Assembly: GCA_963978545.1 (NCBI GenBank)
Contig: OZ021721.1
Span: forward strand, 113,555,280 to 113,619,279
Direction of reading: 5' to 3'
Origin: Linyphia triangularis
Taxonomy: Eukaryota; Arthropoda; Arachnida; Araneae; Linyphiidae
DNA length: 64,000 nt
Under the pieces are notes generated by a model. That model was not told the origin of the DNA, made no database searches, and saw nothing but the letters and a program-made list of their open reading frames with translations. Below are positions 11,801 through 25,200 of this stretch, in pieces. The position numbers and the translations under genes are program-made. Every line of letters begins with the position of its first letter. Position 1 is the first letter of the stretch.

Positions 11801-14800
11801 GAGTTTGGAATTTTTTCTTCAGACGCTAGAAATTTTAATCCTCATTTAACAATTGCAAAAATTAATTTTTCCAATAAAAAACAAAGAGTAAGTATGAAGG
11901 CTTTTTTTTAAATTTACTACAAATTTGTATTGTCCGCATTAGACTACCGCTCTTTTTAGTATATTTTTTATTTTATTTTTGACATATTATTCTTTTAAGT
12001 TGCTTAGCTCATGGTATTTGTTCACTTGGTATTTGAATCTAGGCCTATTAGTTATTAAAGTTTTACATTTTGGACAAATGAAACTCATTAAGACAACTTT
12101 ATGCTAATTACAAGTAGGCTAGGCAAAATGTTATTTCTGCTTTGCTAACTTGCTTTTTATATATAGCTGTCTATTTCCTCTTATACTTTGTGAATACTCC
12201 ATATTATGAATACTGTTAAATTGTAGACTGAAAGACTGAATTCAGCAAAATATTTGTATTTTAACAATACCTGAAATTATTTCTATTTTAAACCGAAGTT
12301 CCTTTGGAAGGAACATCCCAAAAAATATAGCATTGCTGTTTTAACTTCAGAGATATGAGTGTGATTCTGAAAAATAAAGTTTTATTCTAGAGAACTTATG
12401 CTACTGAAACAACTTGTGGACTGAGCGGCTAAACAACGTTAGTCATGCTTACAGCAGAGCAAACTTGCGTTTAAGCATATTGCATGCCATATAAACATTA
12501 AAATGGCATTTTCGGACTTGTGTACATTTACTGAAAAAAATATTGTTTACAATTATAGTAATTATAGTAAAAAACATCACATTTATTATTTTGTGCATGT
12601 TTAAAATCCAGTGTTAAAATTTTTGCTATCTCCAGATGGCCATTTTTAAGTGTTCTCTTTATCCAAAATTTTTGATTTACTGAATGAGGTCTAATCCCGA
12701 CCACTTTGGTTAATCGAGGTATTACTGTATATAATAAAATACTCAAATATGTCATCTTTAATCAATGGCTTTGTGCCTGTCGTTGTCATTTTTGTATTTG
12801 TGTAATTTATAAATACATTATTGCAACACCAAAAGCCTCAAAATTTGATTTAGCTTTGTCTAACAACCTTTTCAGCTTTTATATAAAACTACTAACCTCA
12901 ACAAAATTTACAATATTGTATTCAGTCAAGTTATTTAATTTTTATCAGCCTATTGTATTGCCTCTAAAATAAGCTTTATAATAATTTATTTGGACAATCT
13001 CCCATATTGTCACTTGTATTTAAAATTCCGACCCTTGGCATTACATTGTTTAATAAATAAAAATACTAATCCTTTAGTCTCTCAGTAACGCTACATGGCA
13101 GTTTAAAAAAAAATATTCTGGCCAAAAAGAGCCTTCAAAGTTTTTATGCTCTTTAATTTTACAAGAATGTATGTTTTAAAGTATTTAAATTTCTGATTCC
13201 CTTTCACAAATTAAAAATCTTTTTTTTTATTTTTTATTTATAAAGTTTGAGTTGTTTACTGTTCAATTTAAAAACAAGTCAATCAATTTATTTGTTAATT
13301 TTATTAAGTATTTAATTTTATAATGAAAAAAATATGTTTAAACAAATCTTTTTCAGTGAATACTGACAGGTTGTTAGAGACATGATGTTTTCAATTTCAA
13401 ATATTGACAAAAAACAGTTTTAAATATAAAAGTATACTCATTTCAAGTGAAGTAATAAGTATATTACTCATTATATGCAAATTAAAAATAAACTCGTCAG
13501 TTTGTTTTGGCAACTGCGATAGGTGCTTAAATTGATTGTTATCAGTGTGTCTTAACACTTGCACTCTGACACCGATCAAAATCAGCAACACTTATCGAAA
13601 TCTTCAAAAACATAGTTTGAATCAGGGAGTATTGTAATTTGAATATATTGTTTAGATATCATCATAGCATTTGGTTTTTTCTGCAATTGCATTCAGTAGT
13701 TTAAGTTGGAGCAGTAAGATGGACATCGCTCTTTAAGAGGTACTTAATCATAAAACTACTAGTGTCTGAACACTATTGGTGACCATTTTGAAAACCCTCT
13801 TATAATTTCAAAATGTGCTGCAGTTTCTCCTTTAAAGGAAAGAACTCTCGGAATTGCATTCCAAGCTTCATACAGAACTTAAACTATATTTATTTCGGCA
13901 CAGTATTGTGCTCACTCCAGAAAATCTACAATCTAACCAACAGAGTCATAAACATGTGCATTATTTTTTTGCAACTCTTTGTGTATTTACTATTAAATGT
14001 AAAAGTAATTCGTTTTTATCTACAGATGCTGAAAAAAATTAACCCATCATTGTATAATGAATTAGTTGATAATCATCTCGGAAGTGCAAATATACAAAGT
14101 ATACAGTTACTTCGAATGACTGGCCCTAAAGATTCTATGGGATATTATACTGGGGATGAATTGTTTTTTCGTAAGTATTTAAGACTAGTTATAAAAGTGT
14201 ACCTTAAATATTGTTTCCAATTATAAAGTACTTACAAATAGTTACAAGTATGAAATTTTTTTAGTAATTATTTCTAATTTTACAGTTCTGATGGGGTTAC
14301 CCAATAAATTAAATTTCATTTGTTGGGTTCTGAGTGGGGGCTGTATTAAAATAAAAGTGGGTTTTTATTTTAAAAAATAGTTTTATACAACATTATAGTA
14401 TATTGAAAAATTTTACATTTGTAACTACTTTGTCTTTTCGGTTAACTTATTTTGACTTTTTATCGTCAATTAACCATTTAGTTTATTTATTGGTAATAGT
14501 ACTTGTTTGCAGCAATGATCTGGTTATTAGATAACGACTAACAAAAGATATCCTTTTCCAAACATACAATATCTTTTAATGAAAATCAGCTTTTGTATGT
14601 TTCAACTTGTTTACCATGTTTTCTTTCCCACAATTACTTGAATTTAACTTGTGCAGGATAGATTTTTCTCCAGAACTATATGATTTTTCATGTGTTTTAA
14701 CAGAAATTTGTAAATAATGATGGGACAAATCAAATGAGAATATCAAATATTGAGTTGTACTTCTACCAATGCTTTTCTTTTATCTATCAGCTTCAACTGA

Positions 14801-17800
14801 CCTTCCAGAATGCAAAGCATTCTCAGAGTTGAAATTTTTCTACCTTTTGGCACATTTCAGGTTTTTTGCTTTATATGTAAAATTTCCCTCTATGCCATCT
14901 TTTTGTCCCTGTTTCGAAGATCTGCATTTTTTCTGATCTGGACCAGTTGCTCTCACAAAAAATATACTTTTTCTCGTGTCTGGGCAAAAGATTTCCCCAC
15001 TTCGCTCCCCTTTCCTCGCAGATTAGTTCACAAGAGCTTAGCAAGCATTATACACTTCGGCTGTGGTTAGTTGCAAATGACACTGCCCTTCTACTATTGG
15101 TTATTGATGTCATGTGACCACCTCAGTATTTTGGAGTTCTGTGCATGCACAAACCCAAAACAAATGTTGATCGAGTTCAAAGTGCTACAATATAGATCTT
15201 TGACATAAAAACATTGAAATGTTTTCTTATACAGTATATAATCGGAAAAAACTTGTTTAATGGCACATTTGCATTTGTTTTTTTAGTTACAGTGAATTGA
15301 ATTTACTAGAAATTTAGTTAATAAATGTGCAAGTGTTGTATATCCGATTGCACGACATGCACCTTGGTTGCTGATATCTTGGTGCTGAAGCACTTTCCTT
15401 TTAAGTATAATGCTTTATTCTGATTGAATTGTACTTTAGTTAGAAAGCATTGTCTAACATTACTAAGCTTAATAAAATAACCAAATCCAAGTACTTTTAA
15501 ATGCAACAAAATAAGCAGATTTTATAATTTTATGCAACATGTATGTGTAGTTTGTGTGTGGATGGTATTTTTCTGATTTTTTTCTAACTAAAATTTGGGA
15601 GGATACTAGAGTACTATGTTTTGAGAACAATATGTGGTACATATTTCTTCCCAAATATTTGAAATGTAATTATGATATAGAGTGAGAAATTTCACTGTAT
15701 CTTTAAAATTGGAAAATCATCCCTTCCACATGATCACTATGAGGTTAGCGTTCTGTTCTCGCATGCCAAATGTGCCGTGTTGGAATCTCGGGTTAGGCGT
15801 GAATGTTCGTTGTAGTTCGGAATTCACATTAAACTGTAGGTCCCGTCCTGATTAGCCATTATTGGGCAAAAAATAGGTCTTGAGCGTACAAAACAATTAA
15901 CCAATCATCCCTTCCACACACTTCTTTGGGATATCATCCTTTTCGCATGCTTTTTTGACGAATTTTTCGGATTTCTTACCTTTTGCTCTCTGACCAATCT
16001 CATCCTTGCATTCTAAAAATCAAAATTTTTAATAAAAATTCTTATACTTATATATTCAGAAATTACAGCCTCTTTATGTGCTCCACAGAATTTTTTTCTT
16101 ACTTGTACTACTTCCTGACTTTTGTAGTCATAAAAAAGTTAAATAAGTAGAATATACCCTTTTTTAACCCATTAGTGCCTAGCGTCTCATATTTGGGACG
16201 GTTCAGAAAAAATATTATTGTGTTTGATAAAATTTACATCATTATAAGAGTGTGTATGAAATAATAATCGACAGAGGGCAGCACATGGATTGTATATTTC
16301 TATATTTATGACCTTTGAACTTCGGAATGTTGTTTGCAGTTAGTCATGCCTCAGCATAGAAGGCAATATATAATTTTAATACTATTATTTAAATTGAATA
16401 TTTTTCATAAATATGTTTGCAAATATATTAATTTAGAATTTGTATTTTGTAAAATTCTCTTATTTCATTGTCAAAGTTGATTTTGGGGAAATATCCTGGT
16501 GTCCCTTTTTTGGGACGCTAGGCATGAAAGGTTTTCCCCATATTCTCACGAGTTTCTATGCAGAATTATTTCATATTGGTATCAATTCAAATTCAATATT
16601 TCTTGATAAATAACAAATATTGTCACTAAAAATTGTTATATCCATCTAAAATTTTAAAATTTAGTCTTATAGACTTATAATTTTCTAAATTAGAAGCATT
16701 TCTAATGGATTTTTCCTTTCTAAATCTATATATCATGAGCATAAAATGTCACAATTCAATTATCCCCCCCCCCCCAACTTCGATACTTTTAGTTTATCTT
16801 TGCAAGAAGCATTGGCTATGCTTGAAGAGTTATCTGGTGATGAAGAGTTCTAGAATGCTGATATATACATCCCCCCCCCCCCCCATCTAATGATATTACT
16901 GATGAAAATAGTGGCGCAGATATAGATAACTTTTCCTGTGCAAAATTACATTGTGATGCTATAGTTACATTAAAACCGACTAATGTTTCTTGTCAAATTA
17001 TTGGTGAAGAATCATCAGACAGTAATAAACAATTACCCTCCCCTCCCAAGAAATGTAAGAAAACTACAAAGAATGAGTTAGTAGAAAGAAAATGGGTTGT
17101 TCAAGACATTTCAAAAAATAAAAAGAATGAATTTACCTGGAAGGATCCAAAACCAGGTTTTCTAAATGTTCACTGGTCTCCAACATCAATATATGAAGAA
17201 TTCATAGGGGATGAGATGTTGGAGATGTTATAAAAGCAGAGTATTCTATATGCTCAGCAAAAGGGATGTATGAACTATACTGTTTCTAAAGAAAAATTAC
17301 GTTTGTTTCTAGCTATATTACTACCAAGCGGATATGCGGAGTTTCCAAGAAGATGTCTTTATTGGGATCCTTCAATTGATGTAAACAATGTTGCAGTTAG
17401 TTCAGCAATGAGACGAAATCGTTTTGAACAAATTTTACAATTCTTACATTTTGGTGGCGACAACAAACTTGACAAAAAAGATAAGTTGACAAAACTCATA
17501 CCATATTTTTCAATGTTAAATGAAAAATATGTATTTTACTATCCATTGGAGCAGGAATTGAATATTGATGAAAGCATGGTTCCATATTATGGTTGGCATG
17601 GGTGCAAACAGTTCATTAGAAATAAACCAATCTGATTTGGGTATAAAAATTGGTGTCTAAATACCAGACTTGGTTACCTTGTACAATTCGAAACATATCA
17701 AGATGCCGGTACAGTAACGGATGTCGATGGTTTAGGAATGAGGGGTTCAGTGATTTTGGATTTAATATCAGAACTACCTGAGAACTTGCCTCGTGATGTG

Positions 17801-20800
17801 CATTTCGATAATTTATTTACTAGCCCAACACTTTTAGAACATTTGTCTAAGAAAGGTATTGGTGGAACTGGTACTATTCGTCAAAATCGAACAGAAGATT
17901 GTCCTCTTGATGGTGTAAATTCCTTCAAGAAAAGAAATCAAGGTTCATTTGAATATCATCTGGATGAAAAAGAAAAGATTATTTTAGTAAGATGGAATGA
18001 CAATAGCGTCGTAACAATAGGATTCAATGTACATGAAGTAAATCCAATACTAAGAGCAAAAAGATGGTCGAATGCTGGAAAAAAGTTATTGATATGGATC
18101 AGCCACATGTAATTGTGCAATACAATCAATGTATGAAAGGTACAGATGGAATATATAAAAATCTCAATAGCTCCATTCGTTCTAAAAAATGGTGTTGGCC
18201 ATTATTTGTTTTCGGATTAAAAAGTTCCATTCAAAATGTCTGGCAAATTTATAAATTGTGTCCTTCATCAAGCCAACATTCACTCGATCTCTTAAATTTT
18301 TTAAGGGAAATTTGTCTTGCATATTTCAAGCTAAAAACTTTAACACCTGGTCCAGTTAAGAATCCAGGAAACTGTAAAAAATCCAAGGTATTAGATTCCA
18401 TTAGAAATGTCGGTCTTCATCATTACATTATTGTAAACAAAACTCAAGTTAGATTTGCCAACTGTGGAATGAAGGTCATGAGAAAGTGTAGTAAATGCAT
18501 GATTGGATTGCACGAAAAATATTTTAAAGGATTCCACTGTAAATAAATTGAAAATTTTAAATTTCTTTTAAATTTAAATTCAAAACTGAAATAATATAAG
18601 TATATTACCTGTATTTTGATTGTAAGGATATATAACCTGTATTTTGATTAATTTAAAACGATATTTCATGCTAAAAACCATAATTAAAGCCAGTTTAATT
18701 TTTTTTTAAATTGAGCTTTAAAATTTAAAAAAATCAATTGTGTGGGTTTTTTTTACTATTTGCATTATTATTTATTATTACATCATGAAAGTATAGCTTT
18801 TAAAGAAGGTACTATGTGATTGTTTGCGGAAGAAAAAACCTGTAACCTTTCGTGCCTAGCGTTCCTAAATTGGGACTCTTAAATTTTAAAAATAAATTTG
18901 AATTTTTTAAGTTCCAATTTTTTTCATCATTTTCCCATTAATTTCACACCATTTACTTCTTATATTGAGATTTTTGAAGAGAAAACGAAAATCAGGCACT
19001 AATGGGTTAATATAAAAAACATTATGACAAATTTAAAAAGGAGCTTTTTAAAATTATAGCTTTAAATCTGAGTTAAGATATACTATGTTTTTATTATTTA
19101 AAATAATGTTTTCTATTGGAAAAATAGAAATAAAAGATAACTTCCTAAATTACTCAATAACTAAGGTATGTATTGTAAGATTGAGAAACACATAATAAAT
19201 TCTTCAAACTATTCTGTCATGTATTAAATAGGGAAATGATCTCCTAATTAGAAATGTTTTAACTTTATTTTCAGGAATTTAAAGGAGCTTACAAAAGAAA
19301 ATACATTACATATGCACAGAGCTTAAAGTTAACAAGTTATTTTGTTGTCAAATATTTTGTATACTTTTGTTAAAATAAATATTACAAAACAATCAAACTA
19401 TAGTTAGTCTAATTAGTTCAAATTAAAATGCTATATTTCAGTTTGCTTTTCTCATTCTACTTTTAATGTTCTTGACTATCAAACCTAGTTTTGGGGTAAC
19501 TTATGTCAATTTCTAGGCTTTTGCCATAATATAAACAGAAAAATTCTCATATTTTGTTGTTGATTATGGTAGTCACCCCCTGGCAAAGTTACTATAATCG
19601 AAAAATATGCCTTTTTCCAGTTCTTTTTTCCATTTATTATATATTTCTTTGCTGTAATTTCTAATATAAGTTTTATTTTTATGCAATGATATCAGATGCT
19701 TTTCATTTCGATTTTCACATGGCATCAACAAAATCTTTTGTTGTTATGAAATAATTCTTCAGCTTAGTGTAACATGACTTGATTTTAGGTTAAGTTTTGA
19801 AGTTGGTTTGTGCAATAATTAATCAATTGAATCTATTTCCATTACTTGCCTAAGTTGAAATTCATCTATCTTGACCTATTCTTAAGTTTTTATTTTGTAC
19901 ATTTCATCAATCAACTATACATAATTAGTTTAATTTTCATTTTACAGTATTTTTTAAATACGGTTCTTGTTTCTATTCCCAGCAGAGGTGCTTTGCAAAG
20001 TCTGCTTTGAGAAATAGATACATAGTGACATACATAAAATATCACATTTACCCAAAGTAATCATGAAAGGTCTTATCTGCTCTTTTGCAAGTATGAACTT
20101 AATGCACTGGCAGTTACTTAGTGAGAGTCCAATTATTATGGAACATACAGAGTTGTTCCATAATAATTCGACTCCATTCTTGCATCCTGAATCTCATAAG
20201 ATAAACCATAGAAAATAATGATCTCTGAAAAATCTAATTAAGAGGTCATTTTTGCTATTTTAATTAAAATGTCTGGGTAAAGATCATGGGTGTTTCCTTG
20301 TATAAATAGCTGAATAAATGTACTTTGTAACAAAATGTTATCCATCCTAATCTAATTTATGAGTTCAATTTTATACTGAATCTTAATTTAACTATGTGTT
20401 TAACCCTTAGACTACCATTTTTTTTTTAATTATTATTTTTAAAGCCTTTTAAAATCTGAATGAAAAGAGAAAAAACAACACAAGTATCTTACCAGTAAAT
20501 ACTCTGAACCAGTTAGACAATATTCAATGAGTCTTGTATTTGGTAAAATCCCTATAGTGTTTATGTCTATTTTGTAGGACATATTAAGGTGAGCCTAAAA
20601 TTGATAAAAGTTTTTGGAAAAACTTCAATAGAAAGGTTATTCAGAAAACTTTTTAGACACTAAATTAGAATTCAGTCTGAATATTTACTTCTAATTTGTT
20701 TTTCTAACAACAACTAGCATTCTTCTTTTTTTTTTATGAAGTTTGTTATACTCTTCAATCAGTTCCACTCTATGCTCTGCAACATAATTTGCAACTCTTA

Positions 20801-22244
20801 ATAACCCAACTATTGCCTTACTGTTCTTGTTGACTTTGTCTTCTTTCAATTCTATTGTATCTTTTTGAAAAAACTCTGATGATACATCTAACGTTTTGAA
20901 AAACCTCATTGTGTTGATTGATACAAAATCCTGCAGACCCTTTTTAAGGATATAATTTTGATCAACTGGGGCTCTTTTCAAAGGTTCATAATGCTCTCAC
21001 ATTTTCAAAGCATCCACCATTTTCATTTCATGAGAAACAGTCATAAAAAAAATGCAAGGTCAACAAGCACCTTTAACAGGTGTCGCAAGCGTTTAAGAAT
21101 TTATTTTTTTTATATACATTTTGAAATTTTATAATTGATACCTTCAATTCTTTGGATGTTGTAAGAGCTGCAAATCACTTCTTGAGGTGAAACAAGGAGA
21201 TATTGTTTGAAACTAGCTGTTCACATAAATTTTAACAATAAAAAAGCAAATATTGTGAATTCCAGATTCTTCTTTCTTGGACAGTGTAAATTAATATCTG
21301 AATAATAGTATTTTGAGTGAGTAAATTGCTTTCCCCATCCAACAAGCTCTATAGGACATTGATTTTTTTTACAACCAGGGTGGTCATAAAATAACTTTGC
21401 CGATGTATGAACCTCTAGCTTCCGTTCCGTTCAACCGATCGAGATAAGATTTCAGATGTAGTTATTCAGAGGTATAAGCTCGGGACTCTGTGAATGGCAT
21501 CAAAATGGTGGTTACTGTTTACAGAAACTCAAAATTTTTGAATGGCAACACCTACTTTTTCCTGCCGCAAAAGGATCAGCACATGTGAAAACCCTAAAGA
21601 GCGTTGGAACGGTACGTGTATGCACGCACAAAAAAAAAACACGGTAGAAATTTGCATATAACAAAGGCCAAAGTTCACATAGGGGCCATCACAAGCAATT
21701 TTATCGGATTGCTACGCTGAATATCTGGCGAACGGCCTCGGTGGGCCCCGCTCATGTTTCTGTTGGCCGTTCTCAGAGCAGGTTTTTATGCGGGCATAAC
21801 TTGTATGTTTTTTGTGATACATGTACCATTCCAAAGCTTTCCAGGGGTTGCCATTCGAAAATTTCGATTTTCTGTAACTATAACCGTAACCATGAGCGCC
21901 ATTTTGTTGCCATTCATAGAATCCTAAGCTCATACCTCTGAATAACTATATCTGAAATCTCATCTCGATCGATTTGAACGGAACGGAAGTTAGAGGACCA
22001 TATATCGGCAAATTTCTTTTATAACCACCCTGTATATTGTTAAGATTTAAGAGTTCTTTATTGTCATCTCGAAGCTGGAACTCGTTGAATTTGGTGAAAC
22101 CCAATGAAATATGATGCACTGTTTATAACTTTTTCATTAAATAAAACATCACATATGATGATCTGAATATCACTGTGATTGATCGATTGATCTTCACAAA
22201 ACTTTTAAGGGCTCTGGTCTACTTTGGATGCAGGAAAAAAAACG

Positions 22245-22288
<44 letters not shown>

Positions 22289-25200
22289 ACTGTTTGTTAT
22301 GTTTATTGATATAAAACTTGTTAGGCTTAACAGAACATTCGTAAATTACTTAAAAAAAACATTGTTGATTTTAATCACTTTTTTAGTGTGAAAATGCCAG
22401 GTAAACAGGAGTCCTCAAAAAGTAGGTAGGTGTGCGCTGTTAAAAAAAATCTGTACAACGGCCCATCTGAAACAAAAAAAATTTAATGGTTTTATTTTTA
22501 ATGTGACGTGTAATATCCCGTACCTCTAATATTAATTTATATGCAAAAATAACAAAATGGCAGACAAAAAAAAATTAAAAACGGGGTTTCTTTCATGTTT
22601 TTTGCACACAAAAAAATAGTAAAAACTAAAATTTTCAATAATTCTGGTACGGGTTGGTTGTTTTCAGATTATCTGGCGCCATCAGCAACGCGAGGCCTCA
22701 AATGCGCCGAAGCATTCGTCATTAGACAAGCCAACATACATTTACAAACACCCATGCCTTACACGGGACTCGAACTCGCAACCTCGCGGTCTAGAAGCTA
22801 GCACGCTAACTACTATACTGTTCGATCGGCAAATTCTGGTACGGGATATAGCGATAAGTGTACAGAATATGTGGTTAAAATTTTATAAGGATCAGTTCAG
22901 TAGTTTCTGAGATTTTTTCAACAGCGCACACCTACCTACTTTTTGAGGACTTCTGTTTACCTGGCATTTTCACCCTAAAAAAGTGGTTAAAATCAATATA
23001 TATATATATTGTATATATATATATATATTGTAATTTACGAATGTTTTTGTTAAGCCTTACAAGTTTAATATCAATAAACATAACAGTATTCTTAAAAAAA
23101 AATAATAAAAATAGCGGTTGTTTTTTTTCATTCATCCAAAGTAGACAGAGCCCGTAATCATATGCATATCAATATACACTATCTGGCCAAAAGTATCCGG
23201 ACACCCCTTAAAAAAGTGGTTCTGGCGAGTGACGCAATTTGATACGTATAATTGAAAGCTATAAAAGTGTTGGTAGTGGTTTGTCAGATTGTATTTATGC
23301 GTTTGTGAGGCAATGAGTATTTATGCGTTTGTAAGTCAAAGGAGCTTAGTGAGTTTGATCGTGGCAGAATAGTGGGATGCCACCTTTGTAGGAAATCAGT
23401 TCGTGAGATTGCGGACATTCTACAGAAGCCTAAATCCACTGTGAGTGATGTAATTGTGAAGTGGAAACGTCGAGGCAGTGAAACGGCAGAAAAACGAACC
23501 GGTAGGCCGAAAACATTTGGTGAACGCAGCCGCAGAACTCTGAAAAGGGTAGTGAAACAAAATCGCAAGTCCTCGTTGGTGGAAATTTCTAAGGAGTTCC
23601 AAAATTCATCAGGTGTTAGTGTTAGCAGCAAGACTGTTCATCGAGAGTTAAAAGACTTGGGATTCCATGGTCGTGCAACCGCTCACAAGCCGAACATCAC
23701 TCCACAGAATGCGAAGCATCGATTGCAGTGGTGTAGAGCTCACCGTCATTGGACTGTGGACATGTGGGAAAACTCTTCTTTGGAATGATGAATCTCGCTT
23801 TACAGTCTGGCAGTCGGATGGACGCGTCTGGGTTTGGCGGATGCCCGGTGAACGTTTCTATAGTGACTGCATTGTGCCGACTGTTAAGTTTGGTGGTGGA
23901 AGCATAATGGTGTGGGAGTGTTTCTCGTGGTTTGGCCTGGGTCCGCTAGTTCCTGTGGTTGGAAACATGAACTCTGAGATGTATGTGGACATTCTGGACA
24001 ATGCTGCACTCCCAACTCTATGGCAATATTTCGGGGAAGGCCCATTTCTCTTCCAGCAGGATAACTGCTCCATTCACACATCGAGGTTTGCACAAACGTG
24101 GTTTGACGAAATGGGTGTTCAAAAACTGGACTGGCCTTCTCAGAGCCCCGATCTAAATCCCATAGAACACCTTTGGGACGAATTAGAGCGCAGATTACGT
24201 AGCCAGCCAAATCGACCATCTTCACTGCAAGCACTCACTTCATCTGTGATGGACGCCTGGGAGGCAATTCCTATGATCACCTATCAAAAATTGGTGGAAA
24301 GTCTTCCCAAACGTGTGCAGGCTGTCATCGATGCAAAAGGGGGACCAACCTCATATTAATATGTGCCTCAGGACGCTCTAAGTCCATACCACTGGGTGTC
24401 CGGATACTTTTGGCCAGATAGTGTATTAGGTCCTGTTGAAACCCCAATTGACTTAACAACGACTACTTCAAGTACAGATTTCGAGTACTTGATTATGCCA
24501 ATCCATCCGGAGCATTTCTTTGTGTATCTTTTGCTCAATAAGCACACATGCTCCTCTTCGGTATCCTGTGTTTACTGAACTTGTATAAAAACTTAGGGAT
24601 TTTTTACTTAAGTAATAATTCCATCTGATCGCAGATTTTGTGAATAGTGAAAGTAGTAGCTATTCCTTCTTGTGTTCTTATTGAAGTTTTGGTACTGAAA
24701 GTATGTTTTTTTGCCTTTCTGTGAAACATTGATTGCAGCCTACTAACTACAAGTGTTCTAAAAATTTACCATTCTAGTGAACAGTCAAAGGAAAATCAGC
24801 TGAAAACTTGTTTTTTGAATCTTGACTTTCTCTACATTTCATTCTCAGACACCGAATAGAGGATGTGTTTACGTTGTATTCAGATAAATCACATCCTATG
24901 GTGCTAAGTGTTGTTGTCAAAACAATAGTTGCTTTTCTATCACTTAACTTTGCTGCATTGAGAATTACAGCAATACTATTATCTGGAATATTTGCGCTAC
25001 ATCTTCTTCTTCTTTTTTTTTTTTTTTTTTTTTTTTTTAATGGGGGGGGGGGGATTATTAGAAGATGAACTTTGTACTGTTTGATTTGAGGAACAATTAT
25101 CACTTTTTCAGACAAGCTACTTTTATCTTCATATCCATCTGAAGGAATTGGTAATTTTTACTGAAAGTAAAATACATTTTAATTTAACATTCATTTATGC

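Larger units (their letters stand above)
20600..25115 (-). pseudogene. Old transposon ORF, minus strand, shattered by nested insertions
   Basis: Coding remnants on the minus strand belong to one widespread arthropod transposon-associated protein family that I recognise by pattern but cannot name. The N-terminal part is 24427-25115: [20 protein letters not shown], then FPLTVH with a TAG where Trp is expected, NGKFLEHL, and [19 protein letters not shown]. The C-terminal part is 20691-21060: [20 protein letters not shown], then [12 protein letters not shown]. Possible middle traces (SDLQLLQ) lie at 21070-21350. Between them sit a long-TIR element (21376-22032), a fold-back element (22209-23153) and a Tc1 element (23177-24423). 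Frameshifts and stops are frequent. Confidence 0.6.

Noticed and set aside
22745..22830. tRNA gene on the minus strand (intact-looking A and B boxes)
   Set aside because: Repeated at seven places with a shared non-tRNA tail and target duplications, and without a closed acceptor stem; it is a SINE head.
23284..24234. Minus-strand ORFs opposite the Tc1 transposase
   Set aside because: Shadows of the transposase frames.
24774..25115. Intact minus-strand gene
   Set aside because: The stretch with a lysine/arginine run is translation of a poly-T/poly-G tract; the rest is a decayed transposon ORF with stops.
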